Assembly: GCA_002104985.1 (NCBI GenBank)
Contig: MCGO01000096.1
Span: forward strand, 86,677-150,676
Length of the DNA stretch: 64,000 nucleotides
Direction of reading: 5' to 3'
Source: Rhizoclosmatium globosum
Lineage: Eukaryota > Chytridiomycota > Chytridiomycetes > Chytridiales > Chytriomycetaceae
A program made the translations under genes and the position numbers. This document shows positions 35,394 through 49,619 of the stretch, one piece after another; positions within the stretch are counted from its first letter, which is position 1, and every line of letters begins with the position of its first letter. The notes under the pieces are model-generated. The model did not search any database and was not told the DNA's origin. It saw only the letters and a list, made by a program, of their open reading frames with translations.

Positions 35394-38300
35394 ATGTGGA
35401 GATATGGAGGGAACGGATGGATATGCTCCATATGTGGAGCAGAGTACAGCAGAGAACCGTTTCCAGCAGATAAAAAACGGCATTTGACTTCAAGACGACA
35501 CCTTCAGGCTATTAGTCGTTCCGAAATTCTACAAGAAGCACAACGGCTACAATCACTCCGTTCAAATAATTTTAAAACCTCTGAGCCTACTTCTACTTTA
35601 TCTCAGCATAACAATTTGATTCCAACAACTGTTCTATCCAATGCAATCGAACACGAAGACATTGTTTCTGATGCCCATGAAACAATCGATGAGAACGAAA
35701 TGATTGAAATTCTGAAAACTATCCTTGATGACATCAGCAGCAGCAATGATTCCCGCGATTCAAGTTATTTGGGTTCCGACAAAGAAACTGATTCCGACGA
35801 GTACGAATACACAACTGTTGATGCCGAAGATTTTGAGACAGATGAACCAGTCTTTGATCAATCCTTAGTAGATGGTTGGGATTTCTCAAATCTTCTTAAG
35901 AGTTCAAATTACAGCTCTGGAAAATTTATGCCATTTAAGTCAGAGCTTGAGGTAGCTTCGTTCTTCTTTGTAGGAGTGTTTTAAATTAGTTAAAACTCTT
36001 ATTAGAAAACTCTTGTTGAATTATTCTCAAAAGTGGGTTCTGCGAGGTTCTCTCGAGTTCAAGAAGAATCGATCATAAGTGCCTTTTCCAAAGTTTGTGA
36101 CCCCCCCTCATTGGGACGAATGCGAGCAGTTAAATCTGAGATGAAGACACTTTTGAACGTAATACCACAGGTTGCAGAAGTTTCAGGGAAAAAGTTTCAT
36201 TATATTCCGTTAGAAACTAGTATTCGGCTTTCATTTGCAAATCCTCGTATCCGCAAAAATCTTCACGTTGTACCAGTATATTCACAAGTCATCACCGAAA
36301 TTTTTCATTCATTAAAATGGTTAAATGAACTCCCAACACCAATGGTTAGAATGCAAAACAGTCAAGGCCATTTTGACATTTTTACAGGCGAAGCTTACTA
36401 TACGAAGAATTCTGTTATTATACCAGTGACGTTTTTTGAAGACACTGATAGTATTATGTTTGCTAGAGGATGGCAGGCTGAGTTAATAGAGCACTGCTTG
36501 AATGTCTTTGATGATGAGTGTATTATTCCTGTTGCTCAAATTACCGCCTCAGTTCCATTTTCCATAATTAGCCAGATTCAATTTGAAGGAGCAGCTGACA
36601 GGAAATTGAAAACATCATTGACAACTGGTTCTCAATTTAGACACATTGGACAGGGGCTGCGTGTTGTGAATGTTCCAATAACCCTCTTCAATGACGATAC
36701 AAGTGGTAATTCATCCAAAAAATGGAACAAGTTTGAGTCGTGGTCCTTTACATTGGCAGGACTCCCTTTCAAAGAAAGTCAGCTTCAAGAAAATATTAAC
36801 TTTATCTGCACATCAAAATACGTTTCGGCTGTTGAAAGTGGAACTGTGATTGCCATGAGCCTTCGCACGTTACGAAATGGAATTAAAGTTTATGATTCCG
36901 TGCTTCGAGAGGATATCATTATTATTGGTAAGCAGTAACTTTATTTTTTGTATCTAAAACTACAAAAACAGTTGAGGTACTTCAGGTTTTAGGAGATAAT
37001 CCTGCTCAGTCAACAATTGTCTCCCATATTGGACATCGATCAAAGCATCCGTGTAGAATGTGCAATGTGCGAACTCCAACAACTACAGAAGAGTTACTGG
37101 CATTCCTGCAGTGTCCTGGAGACTGTTACGAGCCCCACACATTTGAGCGAACAAAAAATCTACTTTTGAATACAAAGCAGCAGCTGCTTAATAAGGTCAT
37201 TGATTCAAAGACAGCATTGAAGTCATTGGCTGAAAATGGAATCTCTGACAAGTTCTTCGCTAAGTTTGCAGAAAACCATTTTTCAACTCCGTCTATGAAT
37301 CCGTTCTTGGGGACAAAAAACGAGCGTCCTTACTTCTCCGGAGCAGCTGATGCCCCAGTTGAAGTTTTGCATTGTGTGTTGCTTGGAGTTGTCAAGCATA
37401 CTGCAAGGGCCACAATTCCTGTAAATAACAAGGCAGCACAATCCTTAAAGGGTGTCATTGAAGGTCTTTCTCAAGACTGTTTAAAGACAAAGATTCAAGG
37501 TCACAGTGTGGTACGTTTTTGACGATATATTAAAAGGGCTGACAATCAATAGGTTCAATATGTGAAATCCCTCAATGGTAAAGACTTTCGTAGTTTGATT
37601 CAGCTTGCTCCGTTTGCATTTTACCATGTGTGCGATGAGACTGAATTGAAGTTGTGGACTTCTCTTGCAGACCTAACAGCTCACATTTATGGAAATGCAA
37701 TTTTCGACTTAGATTCATACACGTCTGATCTGAATTGCTATTTGGACATATTTGTCCTTAATGCTTCTCAGTCAAAACATTTCCGAGATTTGGCAACAGT
37801 GAAACTACACCTTCTGCGCCACCTTCCATGGCAAGTAGACCAATATGGCCTACCTGCTTTCTCTGCAACTGAGATATTTGAAAGCTTCAACAAAATTATT
37901 CGATCAGGAGTTCTTCATTCAAGCCGGCTGGACGCATCAAAAGATGTTGCTGGATCTTTTGCCACCAAACTTAGCGTATCCCATATTCTTGACGGAGGAA
38001 GTTTTAAGCTGAATGGAACATTTCAATCTAATGATCCAACAAAAAAGAAACAATCAACTGTTAAACCACAAAGTGTATTCAAGATTGGGGAATTCTGTGT
38101 TATTGGACCCACCAATGAAGTTTTGCAGTTGAAAGAAATCAATGCAGCTGAAAAGCTGTTGGTTGGCTACGTTTGCGTTTTGACAAACGAACACTTTCTA
38201 GGTTGCCCAGTCATTTCCAAAACTACCACAATTGTCTCCAAAAATTCCAATGATGCTACTCTAATTAATGTTCAACATGTCTGTGATGATGGCTGCAAAA

Positions 38301-38704
38301 TCCAAAAGAAGCGGAAAGTTGATCCAACCCGACATCTGGAATACTTAAATCACTCAAATGGCCCAAGCTTTTGTATTAACATCTACTCATTCCAAACACG
38401 AAGAAAGATGCAACACTTGGTTCGGGCACCAGTTCCCATTCCAGCAGACATTCTTGCTGAAAGTGTTGAATCAAACTTTCATGTTTGGAAGGCTGGTGCA
38501 AAAAAAAACAAAAAGAATATTAATCGATCGTCTGTGAAAAGACAGGCCCATGTGAAAAATGCAGTCAAAGTTCCAACTAATGTTCAGCCCCGCACTCGTT
38601 TAACTCGTGTCCCTGTACAAATCTCAACATCAATTCAAAACAGTTCCAACAGTGACTCTTCATCTGACGAGGATGACGAAGATGATGATAGCTATAGTGA
38701 TTAG
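35394..38704 (+). CDS. Transposase-like zinc-finger protein, spliced, intact
   Basis: Exons 35394-35951, 36006-36927, 36972-37510 and 37553-38704 give 1056 residues without a stop. N-terminal Cys/His finger (WICSICGAEYSREPF ... HLTSRRH), an acidic linker, then a large core with DDTSGNSSKKWNKFESWSFT, LAGLP, a CRMCNVR Cys pair, a region around DAPVEVLHCVLLGVVKH, and an ATEIFESFNKIIRS block. The DDTSGN-x-SK-x-WNKH-like signature is familiar from multi-copy, unnamed transposon-related proteins in basidiomycete and chytrid genomes; the DAPVEVLH block resembles the transposase 'D-x-MH' context of CACTA-like elements. C-terminus is basic and then Ser/Asp-rich. I saw no terminal inverted repeats. AT-rich codons differ from neighbours. 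Mobile or domesticated cannot be decided. Confidence 0.65.
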
Positions 38705-39367
38705 ATTTGTGCAACCTTTTTACCTTGACATTTCTGGAAATAATTAACCTTAATCATTGACACATCTTTCATTTAATAAAACATTCTAAAATCCTTGGTT
38801 GAAAGGCTGTGAAATAATAGAACCATCCATATTCCTCGTTCTGATTTGAAAACTGTTCTGAAAGAATTGCTGCTCCAATGTTCAAAAATGTTTCTTGACA
38901 CACATTCCAAAATATTCCGTCCTTTAATTCTTTTCTATCCTTTTTTTACACCTTCCAACATAATTTGATGTCCATATTATTTAAACGTCTTGAAAATAGC
39001 CCGTAGTGTAGGTAAGAGGCTTTCGCATGTCGAATGGAGGGGTTTCTTCAGGCTGTGGGAGCATGGCGCTTTCTTGGAGTTATGGTGTGTTTCCAGATAA
39101 TGATGCTGTGAAGTGCGAGTATTTATGGTCTTTTCGTGATGAGGGCCGATCTTTTTTTGCCCAGCCACACCCAAAGGAGATCGTGTGAGGCTGAACAATC
39201 TTCCAAAAAATCTCAGAAAAATCCAGCCAACGAGATTCAAAGGAGCCTTGTTTCAAGAATGTTCAGAGTTTTCAGCACATGTACATCCTGAGTGTGACTT
39301 GGATTCTTTGGATGACAGCTTTTATTCTGGAAAAAGGGAATGAAAAAAAGTGCATGCAAGGTCCCGT
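38705..39367. other. Intergenic, nothing recognised
   Basis: About 660 bases between the transposase-like gene and SulP 1. A minus-strand frame at 38977-39240 has no family features. If the upstream gene is a mobile element, its right end should lie here, but I could not identify an inverted repeat or target-site duplication. Confidence 0.5.
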
Positions 39368-41258
39368 TTACTGAGCAACTAAAATGAACAAACATGAAAC
39401 TACCATTCCTACAAGTATACCTGAGCCTGCATCAACGAATATCACAGTCAAGAATGTCACCCACCAAACAACAACTTCACGGTGTAATCCAACAAATTTC
39501 CTTCGCAGCAACCAAAGATCAGCTTGATCAATTTGAACTGTTCTTTGGTCCTCAACTTCAGCATCAAGGAGCCATCGCGTTTCTCCATCTGCGCACGCAC
39601 TTCGTCTCAACAGATCATGCTTCACAGCGACGATTTCTTCCCCAACAACCCTTCTTTGCTCCCTCGCGTCTTGAATCAATGCGAATCCCGTTTGGATCTT
39701 TGCCAGGACGCCAAACAAGGCAACCACGACGATAGTCCCCAAACTGGATAAAGGAACATTTTGGAACCAAGATCCCAAGAACAACAGTATGATGGAGACA
39801 CAAAATACTGAAACGAGAGAGCCGACAGGACTTGTGACGTTTGTTTGAGTTGCTAGGAGAGCTCCTCGTGATATACTGCCACACGGAATATACGCGCTTA
39901 GGAACGATGACCCAATTGTTGCGAATGATACTGCGACAAGGTCTTGTGAGTGGTCGTTTGCTGAAGCATGATCTGGTGTGTGTGTTGTTGATTCAAATGT
40001 CTTGGAAATTGAGAATGTGGTGACGAAGCAGATGAGGGCAAGGGATATACAGTCCGGAAGAATTTTCAAGATGAGTTTTGCTACGGTTTTTAAGGGGAGT
40101 CTAGTCAACATTGCCCATGGTAGGGTTGGTGTTGGAAAGCCAGAGGGAATAGGACCGATTGTTTCTACGCCAAAGGTGTTGGGGAGATCAAAAAATATAG
40201 TTATGAATGCGACGAGGAGGACTGTGAGTATGACGTCTGTGACAGGAGCGGGGGGCTTCTTTGGTATAATGGATTCAGAGTCTAACGAAACATATGAAGA
40301 CACAGAACGGGTATTCGAGATCCAACGGGGTATATGAACAGATAGGTATCTTTCTAGACGTTGAATAGCGAGCATAAATATATACGCCAACACGGCGAGG
40401 CCAAATGAACATAGATTTGTGGTGGGCAATTTCTTGATGACATCAAAGAGAGTTAGAATCAAGCTGAATGATCCATCAAACTGCTGCACTGCGATTCCGA
40501 ATATTGCTTTCAGTTGAATTACGAGGACGCAAATCCCGCTTGACGCCATGAATCCGGACACGAGGGAATCGGGAATCAATGTAACTAGTCGAGCGCCAAG
40601 ACCCAGACTGCATACTGTAAATTGAACTATTCCGACTAGAAATGTGACAAGCATCACAACTTCGGCGTACTCTGTTTTGAGTACAGTTTGTGCTAGGGCT
40701 TCAGTTCCAGATGCTTGGAGTGAAAGAAGATTCTGCTCTTTCAGCCAAGTCATTGCGGAAGTGCAAACTTGCGAAACCATGACGGATACTACAGCTGTTG
40801 GACCTATTTTGTGTGGTCAACTTCATGACTCACACACATAGTGTCCGAACGCACCTATATTCTGGTACGGACTCCGAGCAAAGAAGAAGAAGACAAGAGG
40901 AGGGAATATTGAGGTGTATAGACCGTAAACTGGAGGAAGCGAGGTTGTGACTGGATTGATATTGACGTGACATCAGTTCCCCTTCAAATTCAATCGACCC
41001 AACGAACACCAACGCACCCGCATACGCCATTCCCTGTGGAATCACGAGCGTCGACACGGTCAAACCAGCGAGAAGATCGTTCACAAAGTTGTCGCTGAAG
41101 CTGTAGCTGCGACCCCAGACAAAGACGGGAAGCACTCGTGTGAGTCGTGTCAGGCGAGAGTGGACACTCGTTCGACTTGGACGATGCATCGCGGCGATCA
41201 AGTGACCTGATTGAAGCAGTTCTGGCGGAAGTTCTGGCGAGTGTCTTCGTGTCGTCAT
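39368..41258 (-). CDS. SulP (SLC26) anion transporter 1, no STAS domain
   Basis: Multi-pass sulfate/anion transporter. Exons 41018-41258, 40855-40950 and 39368-40803 give 590 residues. Family blocks: DLLAGLTVSTLVIPQGMAYAG, LPPVYGLYTSIFPPLVFFFF, RLVTLIPDSLVSGFMASSGI, SFLSAYIPCGSISRGALLATQTNV and VPLSSLGTIVVVALFGV, then a cytosolic insertion and a last hydrophobic segment VDAGSGILVGMVVSCLFILV directly before the stop. The cytosolic STAS domain found at the C-terminus of most SulP proteins is absent. Same exon lengths (241 and 96 nt) as the next gene show tandem duplication. The substrate is not predictable. Confidence 0.9.
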
Positions 41259-41327
41259 TGTTTGGATGGTGCAATCGACTCAATCGCTAACCCACTTTTG
41301 CTTCGCCTTTATTGAGACAATTATTTA

Positions 41328-43341
41328 TCAACTTAAGGAAGTCATTGAACTGCAACCCCACTCTAGTGCAAGAAATAGACACGATACAAGCATTCCGACA
41401 AGAATTCCAGTTCCTGCATCCAACACAATAACTATAACAAATGTTATCCACCATACGATAACATCTCTATGAACCCCAATTAATTTGAGACGAAGAAGAT
41501 ACAGCTCCGTTTTGCGATCGCAAGGGCTTGATACGTCTTCAGGCACTTCTTCTTCACCAACCTTGATGGGAGTGATTGCATCGGGGTCTTCTTCCACGTC
41601 ACAAACTACAAATTGACTGTTGTTTGTGTCATCTGGAGGTTTCGCTACTATGTTTTCCGTCTCCTCGCCGCCCGTCACACCGCCCTCATACACCATCTCA
41701 CTTTTTACAACTTTCATGGCTTCAATCACTTGTCGACCTTGATCTCTTGCTTCCTTAATTAACGAAAATCCAGCTCGAATCTTTCCCAATACTCCGAAAA
41801 GGGCAACAATAACGATGGTGGCGAGACTGGATAGTGGAACGCTTTGAAACCATGATCCCAGGAAGAGTAGTATAATTGTTACACAAATTACGGCAACAAG
41901 AGATCCGACAGGTGTTGTTACATTTGTTTGGTTTGCCATGAGGGCACTTCGAGAAATACTTCCACATGGAACATATGAACTCAAAAACGAAGAGAATATT
42001 GTTGATAGCGATAATGCAAGAAGATCTTGTGAATTATTTGGTGGTGAAGTAGACTTATCTCTCGAAGTTGCTGAAATTCGGGCAGCCTTCACTTCAAACG
42101 TTTTCGAGATTGAGTATGTGGTTACGAAACATACGAGGGCTAGGGAAATACAGTCTGGAAACATTTGGAATATTAACTCAGATGTTTGATCCGCTGGAAG
42201 TGAGGTTAACAGTGCCCAAGGAACGATTGGAGTTGGAAATCCACTTGGGATTGGACCGATTGTTTTCACTCCATAGAGGGACGGTAAATCAAAAGACATG
42301 GTAATCAATGCGACGAGAATAACGGTGAGTATGACGTCAGTGACAGCGACAGGAGGTTTTTGCGGAGTGGAGTTTTCTGGTATTGTAGATTCAGATTTCG
42401 AAAGCCGAGTTTTCACATATATTTCCACGCGTTGTATCACTATCATGAATACATATGCTGTAATTGCGAGTCCTAACGCACATATGTTTGTACTTGGCAA
42501 GTTCTTGAAGATTTCGATTACAGTCAGAATCAAACTGAACGCTCCTTCAAACTGTTTTACAGAGATACCAAATATAGATTTCAGTTGAGAAACTAGCACG
42601 CATATTCCACTGGAGGCCATAAATCCTGAAATCAGGCAATCAGGAATCAGATTGGCGAGACGCGTTCCGAGACCGAGAATACAGACTATGAACTGTATGA
42701 CTCCGACTATAAATGTTATGAGCATGACTATATCTATGTAATCGGTTTGTAGGGATGCAGGTAGTCCATTTGATAGAAAAGTATCAGTTCCGTTAACGGT
42801 GGTGTTGGATAGAAGGAGTATATTCGGGTTTCGCTCTATGAGCCATAACATTGAAGACGTGCTTGCTTGTGAAACCATGACTGACACGACAGCATAAGGA
42901 CCTACAAGTGTGAATTTCAATAAACACTCTTTGACTGTGAAGTGAAAATACCGATATTCTGAAACGGACTTGGCGCAAAGAAAAAGAAAATAAGAGGCGG
43001 GAATATCGCCGTGTATAGTCCATATACGGGTGGTAACGATGTCATGACTGTTGAGGAGATTGACATCAGCGAATACATCTTCATGCGCGTCAACTATTAC
43101 CAGCGTATGCCATTGCTTGAGGGATTACAAGCGTTGATAAGGTTAACCCGGCCAACACGTCTTTGAGTAAGTTGTCGGTTAGGCTGTAAGTCCGACCCCA
43201 CTGAAATACTGGAATCAAGTACGAAAGCCAGTCTAAGGCAGAAAAAACTCCGGAAACATTTTTTCCTGGAGCGGTTGATGCTTCAGTTGGTAGAATTGGT
43301 GCCAACGAATCCGTGACGGGTTGATGTTCATTTGAGTCCAT
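41328..43341 (-). CDS. SulP (SLC26) anion transporter 2, no STAS domain
   Basis: Exons 43101-43341, 42952-43047 and 41328-42901 give 636 residues. It matches SulP 1 over the whole membrane domain (AMAYAG, LPPVYGLYTAIFPPLIFFFF, NLIPDCLISGFMASSGICVL, FLSSYVPCGSISRSALMANQ) and, like it, ends just after ILVGMLVSCLFLALEW without STAS. It differs by an extracellular Asn-rich loop with NTT and NGT glycosylation sites and a longer acidic cytosolic loop (EEDPDAITPIKVGEEE). The start at 43341 makes exon 1 exactly as long as that of SulP 1; an upstream ATG at 43416 is less likely. It is 69 bp upstream of SulP 1 in tandem. Confidence 0.9.
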
Positions 43342-43494
43342 ATTCGCAGATTTACAGTTGGCCTGACGTACAGAACAGTAGAATACTTCTTTTTTCTCAA
43401 CATCAAATTCGTTCAATCTATATTCCTTTCTCTTCCTTTCTTCTACTTTTTTGTTTTTTTGTTTTTTCAGAACTCACACCCAACCCTTTCCACT

Positions 43495-45360
<1,866 letters not shown>

Positions 45361-45454
45361 ACGAAAGAGAGGGAGTTGATCTTTATATGGGGTAATACAA
45401 ATAAGGAACTGAAAAGTAAAATCAACCTTGGTCCCCAATAATAAACAAAATTTG

Positions 45455-47907
45455 TTAAACCTCCATCTGTTTTCTATACTTTGGGGGAACCTCGTGTACA
45501 TTTCCCCAATCTATTCCTGGGAAGTCGAGCACAAATTCAGTCAAGTTTGCGATGGGGCCGTTGTCAAATGGATTCAGCTTTCGTTTCTGGTATGGGGCCT
45601 TATCGACGTCCTCAGGGTGTACTAGGTACGACAAACGATGCCAGTTGACAACTTCGTTGGTTGTCATTGCGGTTGAGATTTGGTAAAACTGGGAACAGAA
45701 GAGGAAAAACATCCATAGGGAGTTGCAGAAGACCCAAATACCCATGACCATTGTCTTTGTATCGAAGGCAAAGTTTTGGCAAACGGATTTGGGGAGGAAG
45801 CATGTTGCTGGGTAGGTTTGGTGAGCAGGAACTGCGATCGTGAAGTCTAGTGTGCAAAGTTTAGTGTTTCACTTCTGTAACCGTTGACTTACAATTGTAC
45901 ACGATGGAAAGGAACAGCCAAGAGAGGAGCGGCATACAAAGAACGAAAAGCAGAAAGTATCTGTGATTTTTGGCACCAACTGTTGATCGATGTTAGATTG
46001 TACAGTTACAGGACGAAGAGAATCCTACCACAGTTGAAAATCCAAGGACAGTGGTGATCGAACTTAGACATGCAACGATCACAGAACTTGCAATGCTTCG
46101 CACGTAGTGGTTTGCGAATCTGTTGAAATAAGGTTGGTACAGCTTCTATTAAACAGGTCAACACCGGAAACTTACACAACATGTTGTACAATAGCTTCTG
46201 GAGTTCAAAGTTCCATCTTCAGCAAGCATAATCACAGTCTTTTTGTGCTCTTCGTCTCCTGGAGTCAACTTTCGAAGCAAACCGGCGTCGCCAGTAATTG
46301 TGGCGTAAAACAGATACACTGTCGTGAAATACAAAGTGATGAAAGCGAGTTGACGCAAGTATAGATATCCAGTGTCTGTTGAGAAAGTTTAGAGAACGAT
46401 AAACTGAATATTTCAGCACTGACATGGAAGAATTGCGACCCACGTCATACCACAGTACACAATAGTAGCTTGTGGAATACTTGTGAGGAAGGGGGTCAAG
46501 TTGAGTTTGATTCGTCCGTTTTGGAGCAAGTATCGAACAACACCATATACGACAGTTACAATGAGAATTGCGAGAGTAATAGGAACGGAAAAGAACCATG
46601 GCATTGAGTCGTAAATAGTGACAATGACTGGGAACAAGATGAATGGAATCGCGTAGAGGATGCGGTTTGTTGTAGCCTGGAATTCAAGCTCAGTATATGG
46701 ACGGAATGATACAAAGTAGACAAACCAAAGAGAAAGGAGGTTGTCCAGCTTTTCCTTGCGCAATCTCAACAAGCTTGTCATAAGTTTGATCCAATCCTCG
46801 TTCCTTTGCCCAATCACCAGGAGTCTTTCCATTCGGATCTTTAATATCCGTCGAAGCTCCCGCATCGATGAGGATTTTAGCGAATTTGAGGTGGTTGGAT
46901 ACAACCTTAGAAAATATGTTTTCAGTTAGAACTTTTGGATGACGAAATGATAAGATATTTACCGCCCAATGCAGTGCAGTCATTCCAGTGCTATCAGTGC
47001 GATCCAAAAGAGCACCTTGCTTAATGAGAACTTTCATGGATTCTTCTGAATTTCCTTGATATGCAGTCCACATCAAACTCGTGCGTCCCATAGTATCCAA
47101 AGTATCTACATCCTGACCCATCACAATCAAGTAGATCATCATCATAGCATGACCAGCATGAGCCGCGAGATGGAGGGAGTTGTATCCTTGTTTATCGTAG
47201 AGGTTTGGGTTCGCGCCTTTTTTCATGAGGTATGTGGCCATTTGAATTTGCCCGCTCCTGCATTTGATAGGGAAGTTGAATTGTTAAGGTGATGTGATAG
47301 TGGGAGTTGTGGCAGATGTGGCAGTGAGGAACGGACAATCACCTTGCAGCCCACTGAAGCGGCGTTGAGAGCAGGTCACCACCAATTGCATTCACATCGG
47401 CACCGTGTTCAACAAGATACTTTGCCACAGCGATTCTGTTGTTCTGTTTTGATTTGATTTGAGGCGGGGAAAGTTGACAGGTGAGACCAGATCACGGCGA
47501 ATCAATCCACAACCAAACTCACAATTGCGGCCCAGTGAAGCGCGGTGCAGTTTTCCCTGTCGACAGCGTCTGCGGCGATTGAGCCTTCTTCGATCAGGGC
47601 CTTGACCCGGTTGAGAAGGCCGTGCTGCGAGGCCTGGAAGAGGTCCAGGTCTGGTTGCGGTTGCATTAAGAGTGGGTAAGGAGGGTTAGTGCCCTGAGTA
47701 AAGAGTGATGTGTGTTATGATGAACGAAGGAAGGTACAAACCGGCTTCATTCGGAACTGGAACCATCTGTGGTGCCATCACATTCGCTCTGACTTCTTCA
47801 TCATCGTCACAACAGTCACCGTGGCCGTGTCCGTGTCGGTGCTTCTTCTTGTGGCTGTGAGAGTGGCCGCCCAGGAACGCCGTCGTCTCTTCCTTCTCTC
47901 CCATCAT
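45455..47907 (-). CDS. AKR1: Ankyrin-repeat DHHC palmitoyltransferase (Akr1 type)
   Basis: Golgi/endosomal S-acyltransferase. Exons 47742-47907, 47523-47650, 47343-47443, 46963-47257, 46726-46905, 46424-46676, 46176-46375, 46029-46119, 45893-45979 and 45455-45846 sum to 630 residues in frame. A His-rich N-terminus ([17 protein letters not shown]) is followed by about six ankyrin repeats ([48 protein letters not shown]). Then come four or more membrane helices, with the Cys-rich domain [24 protein letters not shown] containing the catalytic DHHC. Metazoan counterparts are ZDHHC13/17. Fungal Akr1 commonly has DHYC; this one has DHHC. Confidence 0.93.
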
Positions 47908-48026
47908 TCGCGATTAAATTTTGCAATAGAACATTACTCATGTTTACATATTCTAGACTTCTATTTTTTTGACTTCATTGTTTCCTTTATTCATCATTGT
48001 CCACCACTGCCACTGTATTTCAAGCT

Positions 48027-48963
48027 ATGGATTCCTTGAACAAGACATTTACCAAACAAGATGCAGTCAATACCATCGAAACGTCAGCAGCTCTTGAACA
48101 TATGTATTTGACAACAATATCTCTCGCAGCACTTGCACTTCTTTCCCTCGTTTTCTTCATTGTACAGTTTGAAATGAAGCGAGCGCGTATGAAACTGATC
48201 ACTTCAGTTAATATATCATTGGTTGGAATGATCTCTTCCCTCATAGTGGTATTGTCTGCAGAAGCTATGCGATACCGTATGAAGCAAAGAGCTGAAACAA
48301 AGTTCTATGTGTGTCAAACCATCAAACTCACAGCACTTGCAACACAGGAATACGCATATGTATTCTTTTCATGGTAAGAAATACTTATGGATTAGTCGGA
48401 TTTCTGACACACATGATACCCTCATTAAAAGGAAATTGGCTGGTTCTCTGCTGAACAAAGTCTATCCCAACAGCTATTCCTTCATAGTCCTTTTAGTCAA
48501 AATAAGTCCATTCATTCTATACTGCCAAGCCGTCCCTACGATTATAAGCGCAATTATTTTCGATCGGGTTCCACACTTTAATCCAAACCTCATGCGTTTT
48601 GTGACGAATAGTGCGGTTGCAATAGCAGCCCTCTTAATGCTCCTCATCTACGCAATCATGCTCGTAGCATTTATCAAATTTATGCGAAGAACAAAAGACG
48701 CGGAATCAGTTGAAACAGAAACAAACCAGAAATTCCGAATCATCTCCCGCTATGGAATCATATCAGTTACAGCTGGCGTCATTTCATTGTGCTTATTAGC
48801 TGCATACACAGGCACGTGTATTGATATTCTTCTCTTGAGTGCATACTGGTTTGTGTTGGGAATGTTTGTCGCCTTATTTTACATGAAGACGAAAATGTTT
48901 TGGATTCTTATGAAAGTAAACAGTATTCAAGAGGAGGAGAAAGAAGACGTGTGTGAAGGTTAA
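48027..48963 (+). CDS. Predicted seven-helix membrane protein, unassigned
   Basis: Exons 48027-48373 and 48432-48963 give 292 residues. Seven hydrophobic segments are visible at roughly 25-50, 62-88, 97-118, 136-165, 175-207, 222-245 and 250-272, with short loops, a glycosylatable extracellular N-terminus (NKT) and a short charged C-terminus (EEEKEDV). The layout resembles a rhodopsin-like or serpentine receptor, but no DRY, NPxxY or retinal-Lys motif is clear, so I leave it unassigned. Its start is 119 bp from the divergent AKR1 gene. It ends about 100 bp before the U1 snRNA gene on the same strand. Confidence 0.7.
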
Positions 48964-49069
48964 CTTTGAAAAAAAAGAATAAAAGAAAAAGACGATTGTG
49001 CAACTTCGACTACGGACTGCGCACCTCCAAACAAGAATAAAAACCGCTTCTTTCTCTCTTTTGGAAAGC

Positions 49070-49233
49070 ATACTTACCTGAGTCGGAGGTGCCGGTGATC
49101 AAGAAGGCCGGTTCTCCATGGATGGGTTTGGCCATTGCACACACGTTGCTGGGCCCGTCTGTGCACAACTCCCTCGGGGGTTCGTGGGACTATAATTTTT
49201 CTATCGGGAATACTGCTTTCGAGCGGTTTCCTG
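49070..49233 (+). ncRNA. U1 spliceosomal snRNA
   Basis: Begins ATACTTACCTG, the invariant U1 5' end that pairs with 5' splice sites. Stem-loop 1 follows, then GGCCATTGCACACACG, which contains the stem-loop 2 loop ATTGCAC bound by U1A. The Sm site is ATAATTTTTCT at about 49191-49201. The terminal stem-loop (about 49204-49233) pairs GGAAxAC with GGTTTCC and closes with a TTCG tetraloop. Total length is about 164 nt, the size of human U1 and far shorter than budding-yeast U1. A short open frame in the same place is a shadow. No promoter motif was identified upstream. Confidence 0.93.
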
Positions 49234-49619
49234 GCCTCTTCCCCTCTTCCCCACTCGATCAAATGATGAAAATGCAAAATCAGTTGACTTCAGAGAAATA
49301 AATCATTTTGCAAAATGAGAAGATGGAAGAAGATAAGATCAAATAATCCTCAATAGTAATAAAATCTTCCTCCATAATACGAGCCAAAGCATGCTGAGCA
49401 TGCAGAAATTTTGCGTGGAGATGAAGTTCCTGAGGCTGTGCCCAGCCAAATGCGGCAGTCACGTTGACTCCACTGGAGATGAAAGTCCTGCGCCGGCGGT
49501 CAGCTTTTGAACTCTCGCGGCTATCTTGAAAGCTCCACATATAAAACAACACCTCTTTCCCATTGATTCTCTTCACCAAAACCAAAACCAATTACAAACG
49601 AACAAAATCTGCCAAAAAC

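Noticed and set aside
49089..49301. 70-codon open frame
   Set aside because: Overlaps the U1 snRNA gene and has no protein features.
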